Source: Streptomyces rubiginosohelvolus (GTDB taxonomy: Bacteria; Actinomycetota; Actinomycetes; Streptomycetales; Streptomycetaceae). Taken from it: a DNA stretch of 64,000 nt. The DNA is taken from contig NZ_BMTW01000002.1 in the NCBI RefSeq assembly GCF_014649875.1, positions 124,001 to 188,000 on the forward strand, in the 5' to 3' direction. Numbering within the stretch: the first letter of the stretch is position 1; each line of letters begins with the position of its first letter. This document shows, piece by piece, positions 15,706-23,663 of the stretch. The position numbers were made by a program, and so were the translations under genes. The notes beneath the pieces were generated by a model that saw only the letters and a program-made list of their open reading frames with translations, did no database searches and had not been told where the DNA came from.

Positions 15706-16764
15706 TCAGGACGCGGGGTGCTCGACCTTCGTGTCGGTCTTGCCGTCGACGGCGGCCGACAGCATCGGGACCAGGCGGTCGACGGTGTACGGGATGCTCA
15801 GCGGGGTCACGAAGGAGATGGCGCTGCCGAAGTGGCTGCTCTCCTTGATCATGACCTCACGGCCCTCCTTGACCGCGTCGAGCTTGCCGTACAGCGGGTC
15901 GGCGTGGAGCTTCTTGGCGTCCTTGGCCGGGTCGGTGACGATCCAGGCGACGGCGTCCGTGTCGAGGAGGTCGGTGCGCTCCTTGCTGATGTTGGCACCG
16001 AACGCCTCACCGACGACCTTGTCGAGGCCCGTCGGAAGCTGGAAGCCGAGGCCGGTCAGCACGCGCGAGCGGTTGTCCTGCGGGCCGTAGACGTACATGC
16101 CCTCGTACGGCGTCGCCATGACGGCGGTCTTGCCCTTGAACTCGGGGTGCGCGGCCGCGGCGTCGGCGATGTGCTTCTCGGTCTTCGCGACCAGCGCCTT
16201 CGCCTCGTCGCTCTTGCCGAGGGCCTTGCCGACCTGCGTGGTCTGGTCCTGCCAGGAGATCCCCCAGTCCGCGCCTTCCTTGGGCTGGGCGACGACCGGG
16301 GCGATCTTGGAGAGGGTGCGGTACTGGTCCTTGGTGAGGCCCGAGTACAGCGCGAGGATCAGGTCGGGGCGCAGCGAGGCGATCTTCTCGACCTGCGGGC
16401 CGGTGCCGTCGTCGTGCAGGACGGTGGGGCGCGCCTTGTCGCCGAGCGCCTTCTCGGCCCACGGGCCGATGGCGCCCTTGAACTCGCCGAACCACTCGGT
16501 CGTGCCGACGGGCACCTTGCCGAGGGCGAGGACCGCGTCCTGGTCGGAGAGGCCGACGGTGACGATGCGCTGCGGGTCCTTCTTGACGGTGGTGGTGCCG
16601 TACTTGTGGTCGAGGGTGACCGGGAAGGCCCCCTTCGGTGCACTGTCGCCGGACGGTGCCGCCTCGTCGTCGCTCTCGCCGGACCCGCAGGCGGCGGCTC
16701 CGAACAGCAGCAGGGCGGACGCGGCCACGGCGGTCAGCCGGGTGCGCTGGATCATGCGGAACAT
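15706..16764 (-). CDS. iron-siderophore ABC transporter substrate-binding lipoprotein
   Basis: A 352-residue FecB/TroA-fold binding protein anchored by C26 of the lipobox (LLFGAAAC). The mature part shows the family landmarks PQRIVTVGLSDQDAVLALG, SLRPDLILALYSGLT and TPLSIPYTVDRLVP. ATG at 16764 follows GAAGGA on the - strand; the reading frame stays open into the upstream gene but that part overlaps it. It captures a ferric siderophore outside the membrane and hands it to the FecCD pair. Confidence 0.93.
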   Translation of the reverse strand: MFRMIQRTRLTAVAASALLLFGAAACGSGESDDEAAPSGDSAPKGAFPVTLDHKYGTTTVKKDPQRIVTVGLSDQDAVLALGKVPVGTTEWFGEFKGAIGPWAEKALGDKARPTVLHDDGTGPQVEKIASLRPDLILALYSGLTKDQYRTLSKIAPVVAQPKEGADWGISWQDQTTQVGKALGKSDEAKALVAKTEKHIADAAAAHPEFKGKTAVMATPYEGMYVYGPQDNRSRVLTGLGFQLPTGLDKVVGEAFGANISKERTDLLDTDAVAWIVTDPAKDAKKLHADPLYGKLDAVKEGREVMIKESSHFGSAISFVTPLSIPYTVDRLVPMLSAAVDGKTDTKVEHPAS

Positions 16765-16831
16765 GACGGATTCCTTCGGGGGCGTCGGCATTCGCCGGGG
16801 ACGGGGCGGGGGGGGCGGGTGGTGCGTGGGG

Positions 16832-18685
16832 TCAGGGGTGCGGTGCGGTGGTGCGGCTTCCGGACCAGGCGTGCCAGAGGGCGGCGTACGGTCCGTCCGC
16901 GTCGCGCAGTTCGTCGTGCGGGCCGCTCTCGACGACGCGGCCGGCCTCCAGCACGACGACCCGGTCGGCGGCGACGGCCTGGGTGAGACGGTGGGCGACG
17001 ACCAGGGCGGTGCGGCCGGCGAGGGCAGCCTCGGCGGAGCGTTCGAGGACCCGGGCGCCCGCGCTGCCCGCCTCGGCGGTCGCCTCGTCGAGGACGGCGA
17101 GGGCGGGGTCGGCCAGGACGAGCCGGGCGAGGGCGAGTTGCTGGGCGCGGGCGGGGTCGAGGCGGTGGCCGCCCTCGCCGACGACGGTGGCGAGCCCCTC
17201 GGGGAGCGCCTCGGCCCATTCCAGGGCGTGCACCGTGGCCAGGGCGGTGCGCAGGTCGGCGTCGGAGGCATCGGGGCGGGCGAGCCGGAGGTCCTCGGCG
17301 AGGGTGCCGGTGAAGACGTGGACCTCCTGGGTGACCAGGACGACCGGGTGTTCGCCCACGCCGGCAGCTGCGGAGCCAGTGCCCGCCGGTGCGGTGACCG
17401 AGCCCGAGGTGGGCTGCTGGACGCCCGCGACGATCCGGGCGAGGGTCGACTTCCCGGCCCCGCTGGTCCCGACGAGCGCCACGTGCTCGCCGGGCTCCAG
17501 AGTGAGGGAGACCTCGTGCAGGACGGGGCGGCCGGGCCCGTAGGCGTGGCTGACGGCGCGCACGGTGACGGCGGCTTCGGAAGAAGCGATGCGCTGACGC
17601 GGTACGGAGGCGGGCGCGGCCTTTCCGGCCTCAGCCTTTCCGGCCGCCGGCTCCCCGGCCGCCGGCTCCGGCTGCTCCGCGAGGTCGGTCACGCCGACCA
17701 GCCGGGCCAGTCCGGCCGCCGCCGACTGGGCGTCGTCGAGCAGCACCAGGGCGGCGTTGACGGGTCCGAAGAGGCTGTGGAAGTAGAGGGCGGCGGCGGT
17801 GGCCGTCCCGATCGACACCGCGCCGTCGCGGACCAGCCAGAATCCGGCGATCAGGACGGCGGCCAGGCCGATGTACTCGGCGATGTGCAGCCGCCCGTAG
17901 AAGCCGAGCACCAGGTTGACGCTGCGCATGGTGAGGTCGACGGCCTTGCGCGAGCGTCCGGCACTGCGCTCGGTGTGCTGCTCCTCCAGCCGGTGGCCGC
18001 GTACGGTCACGGCGCCGCCGATGGTCTCCAGGAGCTGTTGCTGCTGGGCCCCGTTGGCGACCCGCTGGTCGGCGTACAGGGTGAGGGCGCGGCGTACGTA
18101 CCAGCGGGCGGTGAGCAGTTGGACGGGGACGGCGAGGAGCGCGGCGAGCAGGAACCGTACGTCCAGGAGGGCCAGCGCGCCGAGGGTGAGGACGATCGCG
18201 AGGACGGAGCGGGCCATTTCGGGCAGCGCGGAGCGGACGGCTTCGGCGACCCGGGCGACATCGCCGGTGACGCGGGCGGTGAGGTCGCCGGCCCCGGCGC
18301 GTTCCAGCCGGTCGGCGGGGAGGTTCAGGGCGCGTTCGACGAACCGCTCACGCAGCCGGGCCAGTACGGTCTCGCCGAGCCGGGCGATCCGGGTGAGCCC
18401 GAGCGTGGTGGTGAGGCCCTGGACGACGGCGACCGCGACGAGGAGGACGACCGGGAGGGTCAGGTCCCCGGCGGGGCGGCCGTCGGCGACGATGTCGACG
18501 ATCCGGCCCAGCAGCGGCTGGACGAGGAGGCCGACGGCGGTGGCCGCGACCAGGATGCCGATGCCGGTCAGGGCGAGGCCCCGGTCGGGGCGGATCAGCG
18601 TGCGCAGGGCGGCCCGGGTGCGGGCGGTGGTGGCGATGGGGAGCAGCTCGGGGCCGGTGTCCGGCGTGGGCGAGTCCGTGGTCAT
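16832..18685 (-). CDS. ABC half-transporter with degenerate signature motif (membrane + ATPase domains)
   Basis: A 617-residue type IV-like ABC protein: six-helix membrane domain (residues ~35-310), Ala/Gly/Pro-rich linker (~335-365), then the ATPase. Walker A is intact (GTSGAGKST, 406-414), as are Walker B with catalytic Glu (VLDEA, D533-E534) and the H-loop His565. The signature LSGGQ is replaced by L509-D-P-A-R and the D-loop is EAG. The upstream partner shows the opposite pattern. Its ATG overlaps the partner's stop (ATGA), so they are made together and very probably work as a heterodimer. Siderophore import or export in the manner of IrtAB/YbtPQ is inferred from the neighbouring iron genes. 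Confidence 0.88.
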   Translation of the reverse strand: MTTDSPTPDTGPELLPIATTARTRAALRTLIRPDRGLALTGIGILVAATAVGLLVQPLLGRIVDIVADGRPAGDLTLPVVLLVAVAVVQGLTTTLGLTRIARLGETVLARLRERFVERALNLPADRLERAGAGDLTARVTGDVARVAEAVRSALPEMARSVLAIVLTLGALALLDVRFLLAALLAVPVQLLTARWYVRRALTLYADQRVANGAQQQQLLETIGGAVTVRGHRLEEQHTERSAGRSRKAVDLTMRSVNLVLGFYGRLHIAEYIGLAAVLIAGFWLVRDGAVSIGTATAAALYFHSLFGPVNAALVLLDDAQSAAAGLARLVGVTDLAEQPEPAAGEPAAGKAEAGKAAPASVPRQRIASSEAAVTVRAVSHAYGPGRPVLHEVSLTLEPGEHVALVGTSGAGKSTLARIVAGVQQPTSGSVTAPAGTGSAAAGVGEHPVVLVTQEVHVFTGTLAEDLRLARPDASDADLRTALATVHALEWAEALPEGLATVVGEGGHRLDPARAQQLALARLVLADPALAVLDEATAEAGSAGARVLERSAEAALAGRTALVVAHRLTQAVAADRVVVLEAGRVVESGPHDELRDADGPYAALWHAWSGSRTTAPHP

Positions 18686-20373
18686 GTGAGCACCGCCGTG
18701 CGGTAGACGGGATGGTCGCGTACGAGGTCCTCGTGCGGGGCCTCGGCGGTGATCGTGCCGCCGTCGACGAGGACGACGCGGTCGGTGGCGGCGAGCAGGG
18801 CGGGGCTGCTGGTGACCAGGACGGTGGTGCGGCCGGTGCGGGCGCGCCGGATGCCGGCGGCGATCCGGGCCTCGGTGGCGGCGTCGACCGCGGTGGTGGG
18901 GTCGTGGACGACGAGGACGCCGCGGTCGGCGGCGAGTGCGCGGGCCAGGGCGACGCGCTGGCGCTGGCCGCCGGAGAGCGAGCTGCCGCGCTCGCCGATC
19001 CGGCCGCCGGTGCCGCCGGCCAGGGCGGAGGCCACCTCGTCGACGGCGGCGGCGTCCATGGCGGCGCGCGGGTCGCTCCCGTCGGGGGCGGCGGCGGTGA
19101 CGTTCTCCAGGAGGGTGCCGTCGAAGAGCTGGGCGTCGTGCTCGGCGACGAGGAGCGCGGAGCGCAGGGCGGCGGGGGCCAGTTCGGTGAGGGGGACGCC
19201 GTCGAGTTCGACGCTGCCCCGCTCCGGGTCGCAGCGGCGGGCCAGACAGTGCAGAAGGGTGGCGGCGTCGGCCGGGTCGGTGACGACGATGCCGAGGTGT
19301 TCGCCGGGGCGGACGGTCAGGTCGAGGGCGTCGAGTCCGGCGTGGCCGAGTCCGTTCAGGCGCAGTTCGCCGGGGGCGGGGGCGGCCGGTTCAGCGGTGC
19401 CGCCGGTCGTCTCGCCCGGGGCGGCCAGCACGTCGGCGATCCGGGCGGCGGAGGCACGGCCCTTGGCCAGTTCGGCGCCGACCCAGGCCAGCACGCTGAT
19501 CGGTCCCGGCAGGAAGAGGGCGAGGCCGACGGCGGAGACGAGGGCGCCGAGGCCGATGGAGTCGCTGAGGACCAGGCGGCCGCCGACGAGGGCGACGAGC
19601 GCGATGAACGAGCCGGTCAGCGTGAGCATCAGGCCGGTCTGGAGGGCGGCGGCGCGGGCGGCGCGCACATTGGCGTCGCGGGAGGCCTGGCTGGTGGCGC
19701 GGTAGCGGTCGACGGCGGCGCGCTCGGCCCGCAGGCCCTTGAGCACCCGGACCCCGGCGACGAGGTCGGCGGCCACCCCGGAGGCGTGGGCGGCCTGTTC
19801 CTGTTCGGCCTCGCTGCGGTGTTCCAGGGGCCGGGCCAGGAAGTGGCCGAGCGCCATCAGGACCGGGGCGCCGATCAGGACGAGGAGCCCGAGGGGCAGG
19901 GAGGCGCGGAGCAGGAGCACCGCGCCCGCGACGACGCCGACGACCGCGGCGATGCCGAGGGTCAGGGCCATGTTGACGGCCCCTACGCGGCGGGCGTCCT
20001 CGGTGGCCACGTTCACCAGCGCGCCGGGCGGACGGCCGGCCTCCGCGCCCCCGTGCGGGGCGAGGACCCGGCGGACGACGTCCAGGCGGAGCTGGTGGGC
20101 GGCCTGTTCGGCGGCGCGTTCACCGGCGCGGGCGCCGAAGCGGAAGCCGAAGGAGAGCAGGGTGTAGACGACGGCGAGGACCACCAGCCAGATCGCCAGC
20201 GCTCCCCCGTCGGGCCGCACCACGGCGCGGTCGACGATCAGCCCGATGAGTACGGGGACGAGCGCCTCGCCGATCTGATGGCAGGCGCCCAGGACCGATC
20301 CGACGGTCACGTCCCGACGCTGTCCCGCGACAGCACGGCGTATGACGCCACGCCCGGCGCTGTCAGCCCCCAC
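18682..20373 (-). CDS. ABC half-transporter with degenerate Walker A/B (membrane + ATPase domains)
   Basis: A 563-residue membrane/ATPase fusion. The membrane domain covers about residues 20-310. In the ATPase, Walker A is lost (VTDPADAAT at 364-372, no Gly-Lys-Ser/Thr). Walker B reads VLVVHDP (H490-D491 instead of D-E) and the H-loop His is Ser (VTSSP, ~522). The signature L466-S-G-G-Q470 and the following RQRVALARA are perfect. It therefore can only donate its signature to the partner's ATP site. GTG 20373 follows GGAG on the - strand. It is the first gene of the iron locus, with an iron box 69 bases upstream. Confidence 0.88.
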   Translation of the reverse strand: MGADSAGRGVIRRAVAGQRRDVTVGSVLGACHQIGEALVPVLIGLIVDRAVVRPDGGALAIWLVVLAVVYTLLSFGFRFGARAGERAAEQAAHQLRLDVVRRVLAPHGGAEAGRPPGALVNVATEDARRVGAVNMALTLGIAAVVGVVAGAVLLLRASLPLGLLVLIGAPVLMALGHFLARPLEHRSEAEQEQAAHASGVAADLVAGVRVLKGLRAERAAVDRYRATSQASRDANVRAARAAALQTGLMLTLTGSFIALVALVGGRLVLSDSIGLGALVSAVGLALFLPGPISVLAWVGAELAKGRASAARIADVLAAPGETTGGTAEPAAPAPGELRLNGLGHAGLDALDLTVRPGEHLGIVVTDPADAATLLHCLARRCDPERGSVELDGVPLTELAPAALRSALLVAEHDAQLFDGTLLENVTAAAPDGSDPRAAMDAAAVDEVASALAGGTGGRIGERGSSLSGGQRQRVALARALAADRGVLVVHDPTTAVDAATEARIAAGIRRARTGRTTVLVTSSPALLAATDRVVLVDGGTITAEAPHEDLVRDHPVYRTAVLT

Positions 20374-20441
20374 TCACCTGCTCCTCAGCATGTCTACGAA
20401 CAGCGGAGGGGGGATTTCAGGCCACCTGCCTCCGGCCAAAC

Positions 20442-20460
20442 GAAGGCAAGGCTAACCTGT
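20442..20460 (-). promoter_or_regulatory. iron box (IdeR/DmdR-type operator)
   Basis: GAAGGCAAGGCTAACCTGT matches 13 of 19 positions of the actinobacterial iron-box consensus TTAGGTTAGGCTAACCTAA, including the whole central AGGCTAACCT half. It lies 69-87 bases upstream of the first iron-transport gene on the - strand and covers the stop codon of the MerR-family gene. In actinomycetes Fe2+-loaded DmdR/IdeR represses promoters at such sites, so the operon is expected to switch on under iron starvation. Confidence 0.75.
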
Positions 20461-21279
20461 CGCGCCGGGGGTGCCCCGGGGCGGGTCGTGATCGCCGCCG
20501 TGATCCTGCTCGCCTTTGCCGTCCCGGCCGACCCGGCCGCCCCCGTCCGCGCCGCCGTCCGCCTCCTCCTGTTCGAGCAGGTCGTGCAGATGGCGCAGGA
20601 CATCGAGCTGGGCCTCGTTGTAGAACGTGATCAGGGCCTGCGTGACGACGGACCGGGTGAGCTTCCCGTTCCGCCGGGACGCGGCGTCCAGGTCCGTGAT
20701 GAAGGAGTGGTCCGCCCGCTGGGCCCGGACCTCGGCCGCCAGGTGCGCCGCCAGTCTGCGGCGCACGTCCTCGGGGGCGTCGGCCGGCAGCTGCTCGAAC
20801 TCCTCGGCGACCTCGTCCCGGGGGCGCGTGTACTGGTCCCGGATGACGGACATCGCCGTCGGCGTGAGGACGCTCGAATACGCCACCAGGAGGTCCTGCT
20901 GGGCCCGGGGCAGCGTGGCGGCGGCGGCCCCGAAGTCCGCGGGCAGGTCGAGCGAGGCCCCGTCCTCCAGGATCGCGGCCAGTTGGCGGCGCATGTGCTG
21001 CTGGCGCTCGATGTTCGCCGCGAGTTCGGCGTCCAGGGCGCGGAGGGTCTCCGTCGACCGCGCGTCGGCGGCGGCCACCGTGGGGATGTCGGAGAGCGGC
21101 ACGCCGAGGTCGGTCAGCCGGCGGATGCCCATCAGCCGGACCAGGTGCCGTACGTCGTACCGCTTGTAGCCGCTCGGAGCGCGCTCCGGCTCCTCCAGCA
21201 GACCCAGCTTGTGGTAGTGCCGGACCGTCTTGAGCGTCGTGCCCGCGAGTTCCGCCAGCTGACGCGTGCTCCATGTCAT
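20452..21279 (-). CDS. MerR-family transcriptional regulator
   Basis: A 275-residue regulator. The N-terminal MerR winged helix is clear (WSTRQLAELAGTTLKTVRHY, then GLLEEPERAPSGYKRYD) with the dimerisation coiled coil after it (~80-115). A long C-terminal domain of about 150 residues, Ala/Glu/Arg-rich and mostly helical, probably senses an effector; a Gly/Asp/Lys-rich tail ends it. No metal-binding Cys pair is present, so a drug or stress sensor of the TipA/BmrR kind is more likely than a metal regulator. ATG 21279 follows AAAGGGA. A MerR-type promoter lies in the divergent region and faces the peptidase gene. Confidence 0.88.
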   Translation of the reverse strand: MTWSTRQLAELAGTTLKTVRHYHKLGLLEEPERAPSGYKRYDVRHLVRLMGIRRLTDLGVPLSDIPTVAAADARSTETLRALDAELAANIERQQHMRRQLAAILEDGASLDLPADFGAAAATLPRAQQDLLVAYSSVLTPTAMSVIRDQYTRPRDEVAEEFEQLPADAPEDVRRRLAAHLAAEVRAQRADHSFITDLDAASRRNGKLTRSVVTQALITFYNEAQLDVLRHLHDLLEQEEADGGADGGGRVGRDGKGEQDHGGDHDPPRGTPGATG

Positions 21280-21370
21280 GGGAGTCCCTTTCCGGGGTTC
21301 CGTCACCGGGAGGGGCCCCTGCCTCTCCCCTGCCCCCCGGCCGCCACGGATCACCTCGCGCGGGTCGGGC

Positions 21371-21401
21371 TTGACTGTGCCCTTGGGGCACGGAGTGCGA
21401 T
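21371..21401 (+). promoter_or_regulatory. MerR-type promoter with 19-bp spacer
   Basis: TTGACT (-35, 21371-21376) and TGCGAT (-10, 21396-21401) are separated by 19 bp. The spacer opens with a perfect inverted repeat GTGCCC-TTG-GGGCAC (21377-21391). An overlong spacer with a dyad inside it is the hallmark of MerR-family promoters, where the activator untwists the DNA. It points at the secreted hydrolase 42 bases downstream and lies next to the divergent MerR gene, so that regulator is the natural candidate. Confidence 0.72.
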
Positions 21402-21442
21402 GGGCGCGGTCAACCACCTTCAGCCCATGGGGAGATGCGGAT

Positions 21443-22954
21443 ATGACACGAGGACGCGGTATCCGGCGGAGCGCGGCCCTGGCGGTCGCCCTCGGCCTCG
21501 GCCTGAGCGGGTCGCTCGTCGCGGGACCGGCGGGCGCCGAGGAGAAGGAGGGACCGACCGTACGGTGGGGCGCCTGCCCCGAGGACGTGGCGGCCGAGGC
21601 GGCGCCGGTCGTCCTGGAGTGCGGCACCGTCCCCGTACCGAAGGACTACGCCGACCCGGGCGGCGACCGGATCGAGCTGATGATCTCCCGGCTGGCGAGC
21701 ACGAACCCGGACAAGCGGCGCGGCACGCTGATGCTCAACCCGGGCGGCCCCGGCGGCTCGGGGCTGTCGCAGCCCGCGTTCCTGGCGAACCGGGGCATCC
21801 CCTCCGAGGTGCTGGACACCTACGACGTGATCGGCATGGACACCCGGGGTATCGGACGCTCGGCACCGGTGGCCTGCGGATTCACCCCGGAGGGCCCCTA
21901 CTTCGCCAACATCCCGCCGTACGCGGTCGACGACGCGGCGGTCACCGCGCGGGCGAAGGTGGTGAAGGAGGTGGCCGAGCAGTGCGCGCGGCGCGACAAG
22001 GACGGGGTGCTGCCCCACCTGACCACGGCCAACACCGCCCGCGACCTGGACCGCATCCGGACGGCTCTCGGGGAGGAGAAGACCAGCTTCCTGGGCTACT
22101 CCTACGGCACGGCGCTCGGGGCCGCCTACGCGTCGATGTTCCCCGAGCGCTCCGACCGCATCGTGCTGGACAGCAACATCGGCGACACCCACCTCGACCG
22201 TGACGGTATGCGCCGCTACGCGCTCGGGGTGGAGCAGACGTTCCCCGACTTCGCCCGGTGGGCGGCCGCCCGTCACGACAGCTACGGTCTCGGCCGGACC
22301 CCCGCCGAGGTCCGCCGCACCTACTTCACCCTCGCGGAACGGCTCGACGAGAAGCCGGTCGACGGCTTCGACGGCAACGTGCTGCGCCAGCTCACCTTCG
22401 GCTACCTGTTCAAGGAGGTGCAGTACGCCAAGCTGGCCCAGCACTGGCAGGCGCTGAAGAGCGGTGACACCGCGTCCGTGCGCGTGGCGGACGCCGGCGG
22501 CCGGGCGGCGGACACCCCGCCTTCGCTGGACAACCAGCTCTCCGTCTTCCTGGCCGTGAGCTGCAACGACATCGCGTGGCCCACGAGCGTGGACACCTAC
22601 CGCAAGGGGGTCGCCGAGGACCGTGCGCGCTACCCGATGTTCGGGGCCGCCACGGCCAACATCATGCCGTGCGCCTCCTGGCCGTACCCCCCGGCCGAGA
22701 AGCCGGTGGCGATCGACGACGAGGGGCCGCGCAACATCCTGCTCGTCCAGAACCTGCGCGACGTGCCGACCCCGCACGTCGGCGGGAAGCTGCTGCGGAA
22801 GAAGTTCGCGGACCGGTCCCGGCTGGTCAGCGTGGACGACAGCGGTCACGGGGTCTATGTGTACGGCGACAATCCCTGCGCGCTGAACACCACCACCCGC
22901 TACCTCGTCGACGGGAAGATGCCCGGGAAGGACACGTTCTGCCGGGCGGGCTGA
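21443..22954 (+). CDS. secreted alpha/beta-hydrolase, tripeptidyl-aminopeptidase type (S33)
   Basis: A 503-residue exported peptidase of the streptomycete SlpD/Tap kind. A basic N-terminus and hydrophobic stretch end in an AGA-type signal cleavage site near residue 32. The fold markers are LNPGGPGGSG (oxyanion loop), GYSYG with nucleophile S220, and SGHGVY with the catalytic His near the end; the C-terminal TAP-like domain contains the paired cysteines. ATG 21443 follows GGGGAG. It releases N-terminal tripeptides or esters outside the cell. Control by the divergent MerR protein is inferred from the promoter. Confidence 0.9.
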   Translation: MTRGRGIRRSAALAVALGLGLSGSLVAGPAGAEEKEGPTVRWGACPEDVAAEAAPVVLECGTVPVPKDYADPGGDRIELMISRLASTNPDKRRGTLMLNPGGPGGSGLSQPAFLANRGIPSEVLDTYDVIGMDTRGIGRSAPVACGFTPEGPYFANIPPYAVDDAAVTARAKVVKEVAEQCARRDKDGVLPHLTTANTARDLDRIRTALGEEKTSFLGYSYGTALGAAYASMFPERSDRIVLDSNIGDTHLDRDGMRRYALGVEQTFPDFARWAAARHDSYGLGRTPAEVRRTYFTLAERLDEKPVDGFDGNVLRQLTFGYLFKEVQYAKLAQHWQALKSGDTASVRVADAGGRAADTPPSLDNQLSVFLAVSCNDIAWPTSVDTYRKGVAEDRARYPMFGAATANIMPCASWPYPPAEKPVAIDDEGPRNILLVQNLRDVPTPHVGGKLLRKKFADRSRLVSVDDSGHGVYVYGDNPCALNTTTRYLVDGKMPGKDTFCRAG

Positions 22955-22962
22955 GCCGGGGG

Positions 22963-23508
22963 TCAGTCCCGGGTCAGCTCCACCAGTTTCGCCACGGTGT
23001 TCCAGTTACGGGTGGTGGCGACGATGCCTTTCACATGGCGGGGGCGGCCCAGCTCGACGGCCAGCTTGGAGCGGCCGAGGCCGTCGGGGGCGTACAGGTA
23101 CACGCAGCGGTCGCCGAGCCGGAACTCCTCCGGCAGGAACGCCTCCGCGTCCAGGTCCGCGAAGCGTTCGGGGTCCAGGGGCTGGTCGACGTAGGTGACG
23201 TGGAGCTGCTTGCCCTCCAGCTCGGCGGCGGGGAAGGGGCAGGCGTCGGCGACGGCCGCGAGATACGCGGCGTCGCGGACGAGGCAGTCGACGGCGAACC
23301 CGAACCGCTCCCGCAGGGCCTGCTCCAGGGCTGCGCCGAGGGCGTCGGCGTCCTCGCTGTCGCTGCGGAAGACGGCGTTGCCGCTCTGCAGATGCGTGGC
23401 GATGCCGGTGTGCCCCAGTCCGGCGAGCACATCGCGCAGTTCGGGCATCGGGACCTTCTTGCTGCCGCCCACGTTGATCCCGCGCAGGAGCGCCGCATAC
23501 GTCGTCAT
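22963..23508 (-). CDS. DUF1697 family protein
   Basis: A 181-residue protein starting MTTYAALLRGINVGG, with ELRDVLAGLGHTGIATHLQSGNAVF and LGRPRHVKGIVATTRNWNTV, all diagnostic for DUF1697. The family is widespread and cytoplasmic but its function is unknown. It is convergent with the peptidase gene, with 8 bases between the stops. On the - strand it is downstream of the subtilisin gene but separated by two strong hairpins, so it likely has its own promoter in 23509-23540. Confidence 0.92.
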   Translation of the reverse strand: MTTYAALLRGINVGGSKKVPMPELRDVLAGLGHTGIATHLQSGNAVFRSDSEDADALGAALEQALRERFGFAVDCLVRDAAYLAAVADACPFPAAELEGKQLHVTYVDQPLDPERFADLDAEAFLPEEFRLGDRCVYLYAPDGLGRSKLAVELGRPRHVKGIVATTRNWNTVAKLVELTRD

Positions 23509-23543
23509 GGCGACCCACCCTAGAGCGCATCCCCGGACACGCC

Positions 23544-23582
23544 GCAGCCGCCGCGCCCCGTGGGGGCGAGCGCGGCGGCTGC
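23544..23582 (-). terminator. strong hairpin, second of two terminators after the subtilisin gene
   Basis: A perfect 12-bp stem GCAGCCGCCGCG / CGCGGCGGCTGC with an inner CCCC/GGGG helix at its top. It follows the first hairpin (23596-23631) on the - strand and lies just before the DUF1697 start. Confidence 0.65.
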
Positions 23583-23595
23583 TGTGCGGATGGTG

Positions 23596-23631
23596 GCCGG
23601 GCGGCGGGGTGTGTGACCACCGCCGCCCGGC
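23596..23631 (-). terminator. strong hairpin, first terminator after the subtilisin gene
   Basis: A perfect 12-bp stem GCCGGGCGGCGG / CCGCCGCCCGGC with a 12-base loop, 33 bases after the subtilisin stop on the - strand. Together with the next hairpin it makes a tandem terminator, as expected after a highly expressed secreted-protease gene. Confidence 0.7.
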
Positions 23632-23663
23632 ATCCGGTCGGAACCGGGGTACTGGCCGGGGTG

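Noticed and set aside
18712-22203. Very long open frame on the + strand across the ABC and MerR genes
   Set aside because: It is the complement shadow of - strand genes with strong family motifs; its product is low-complexity Gly/Asp/Val-rich sequence typical of antisense frames in high-GC DNA.
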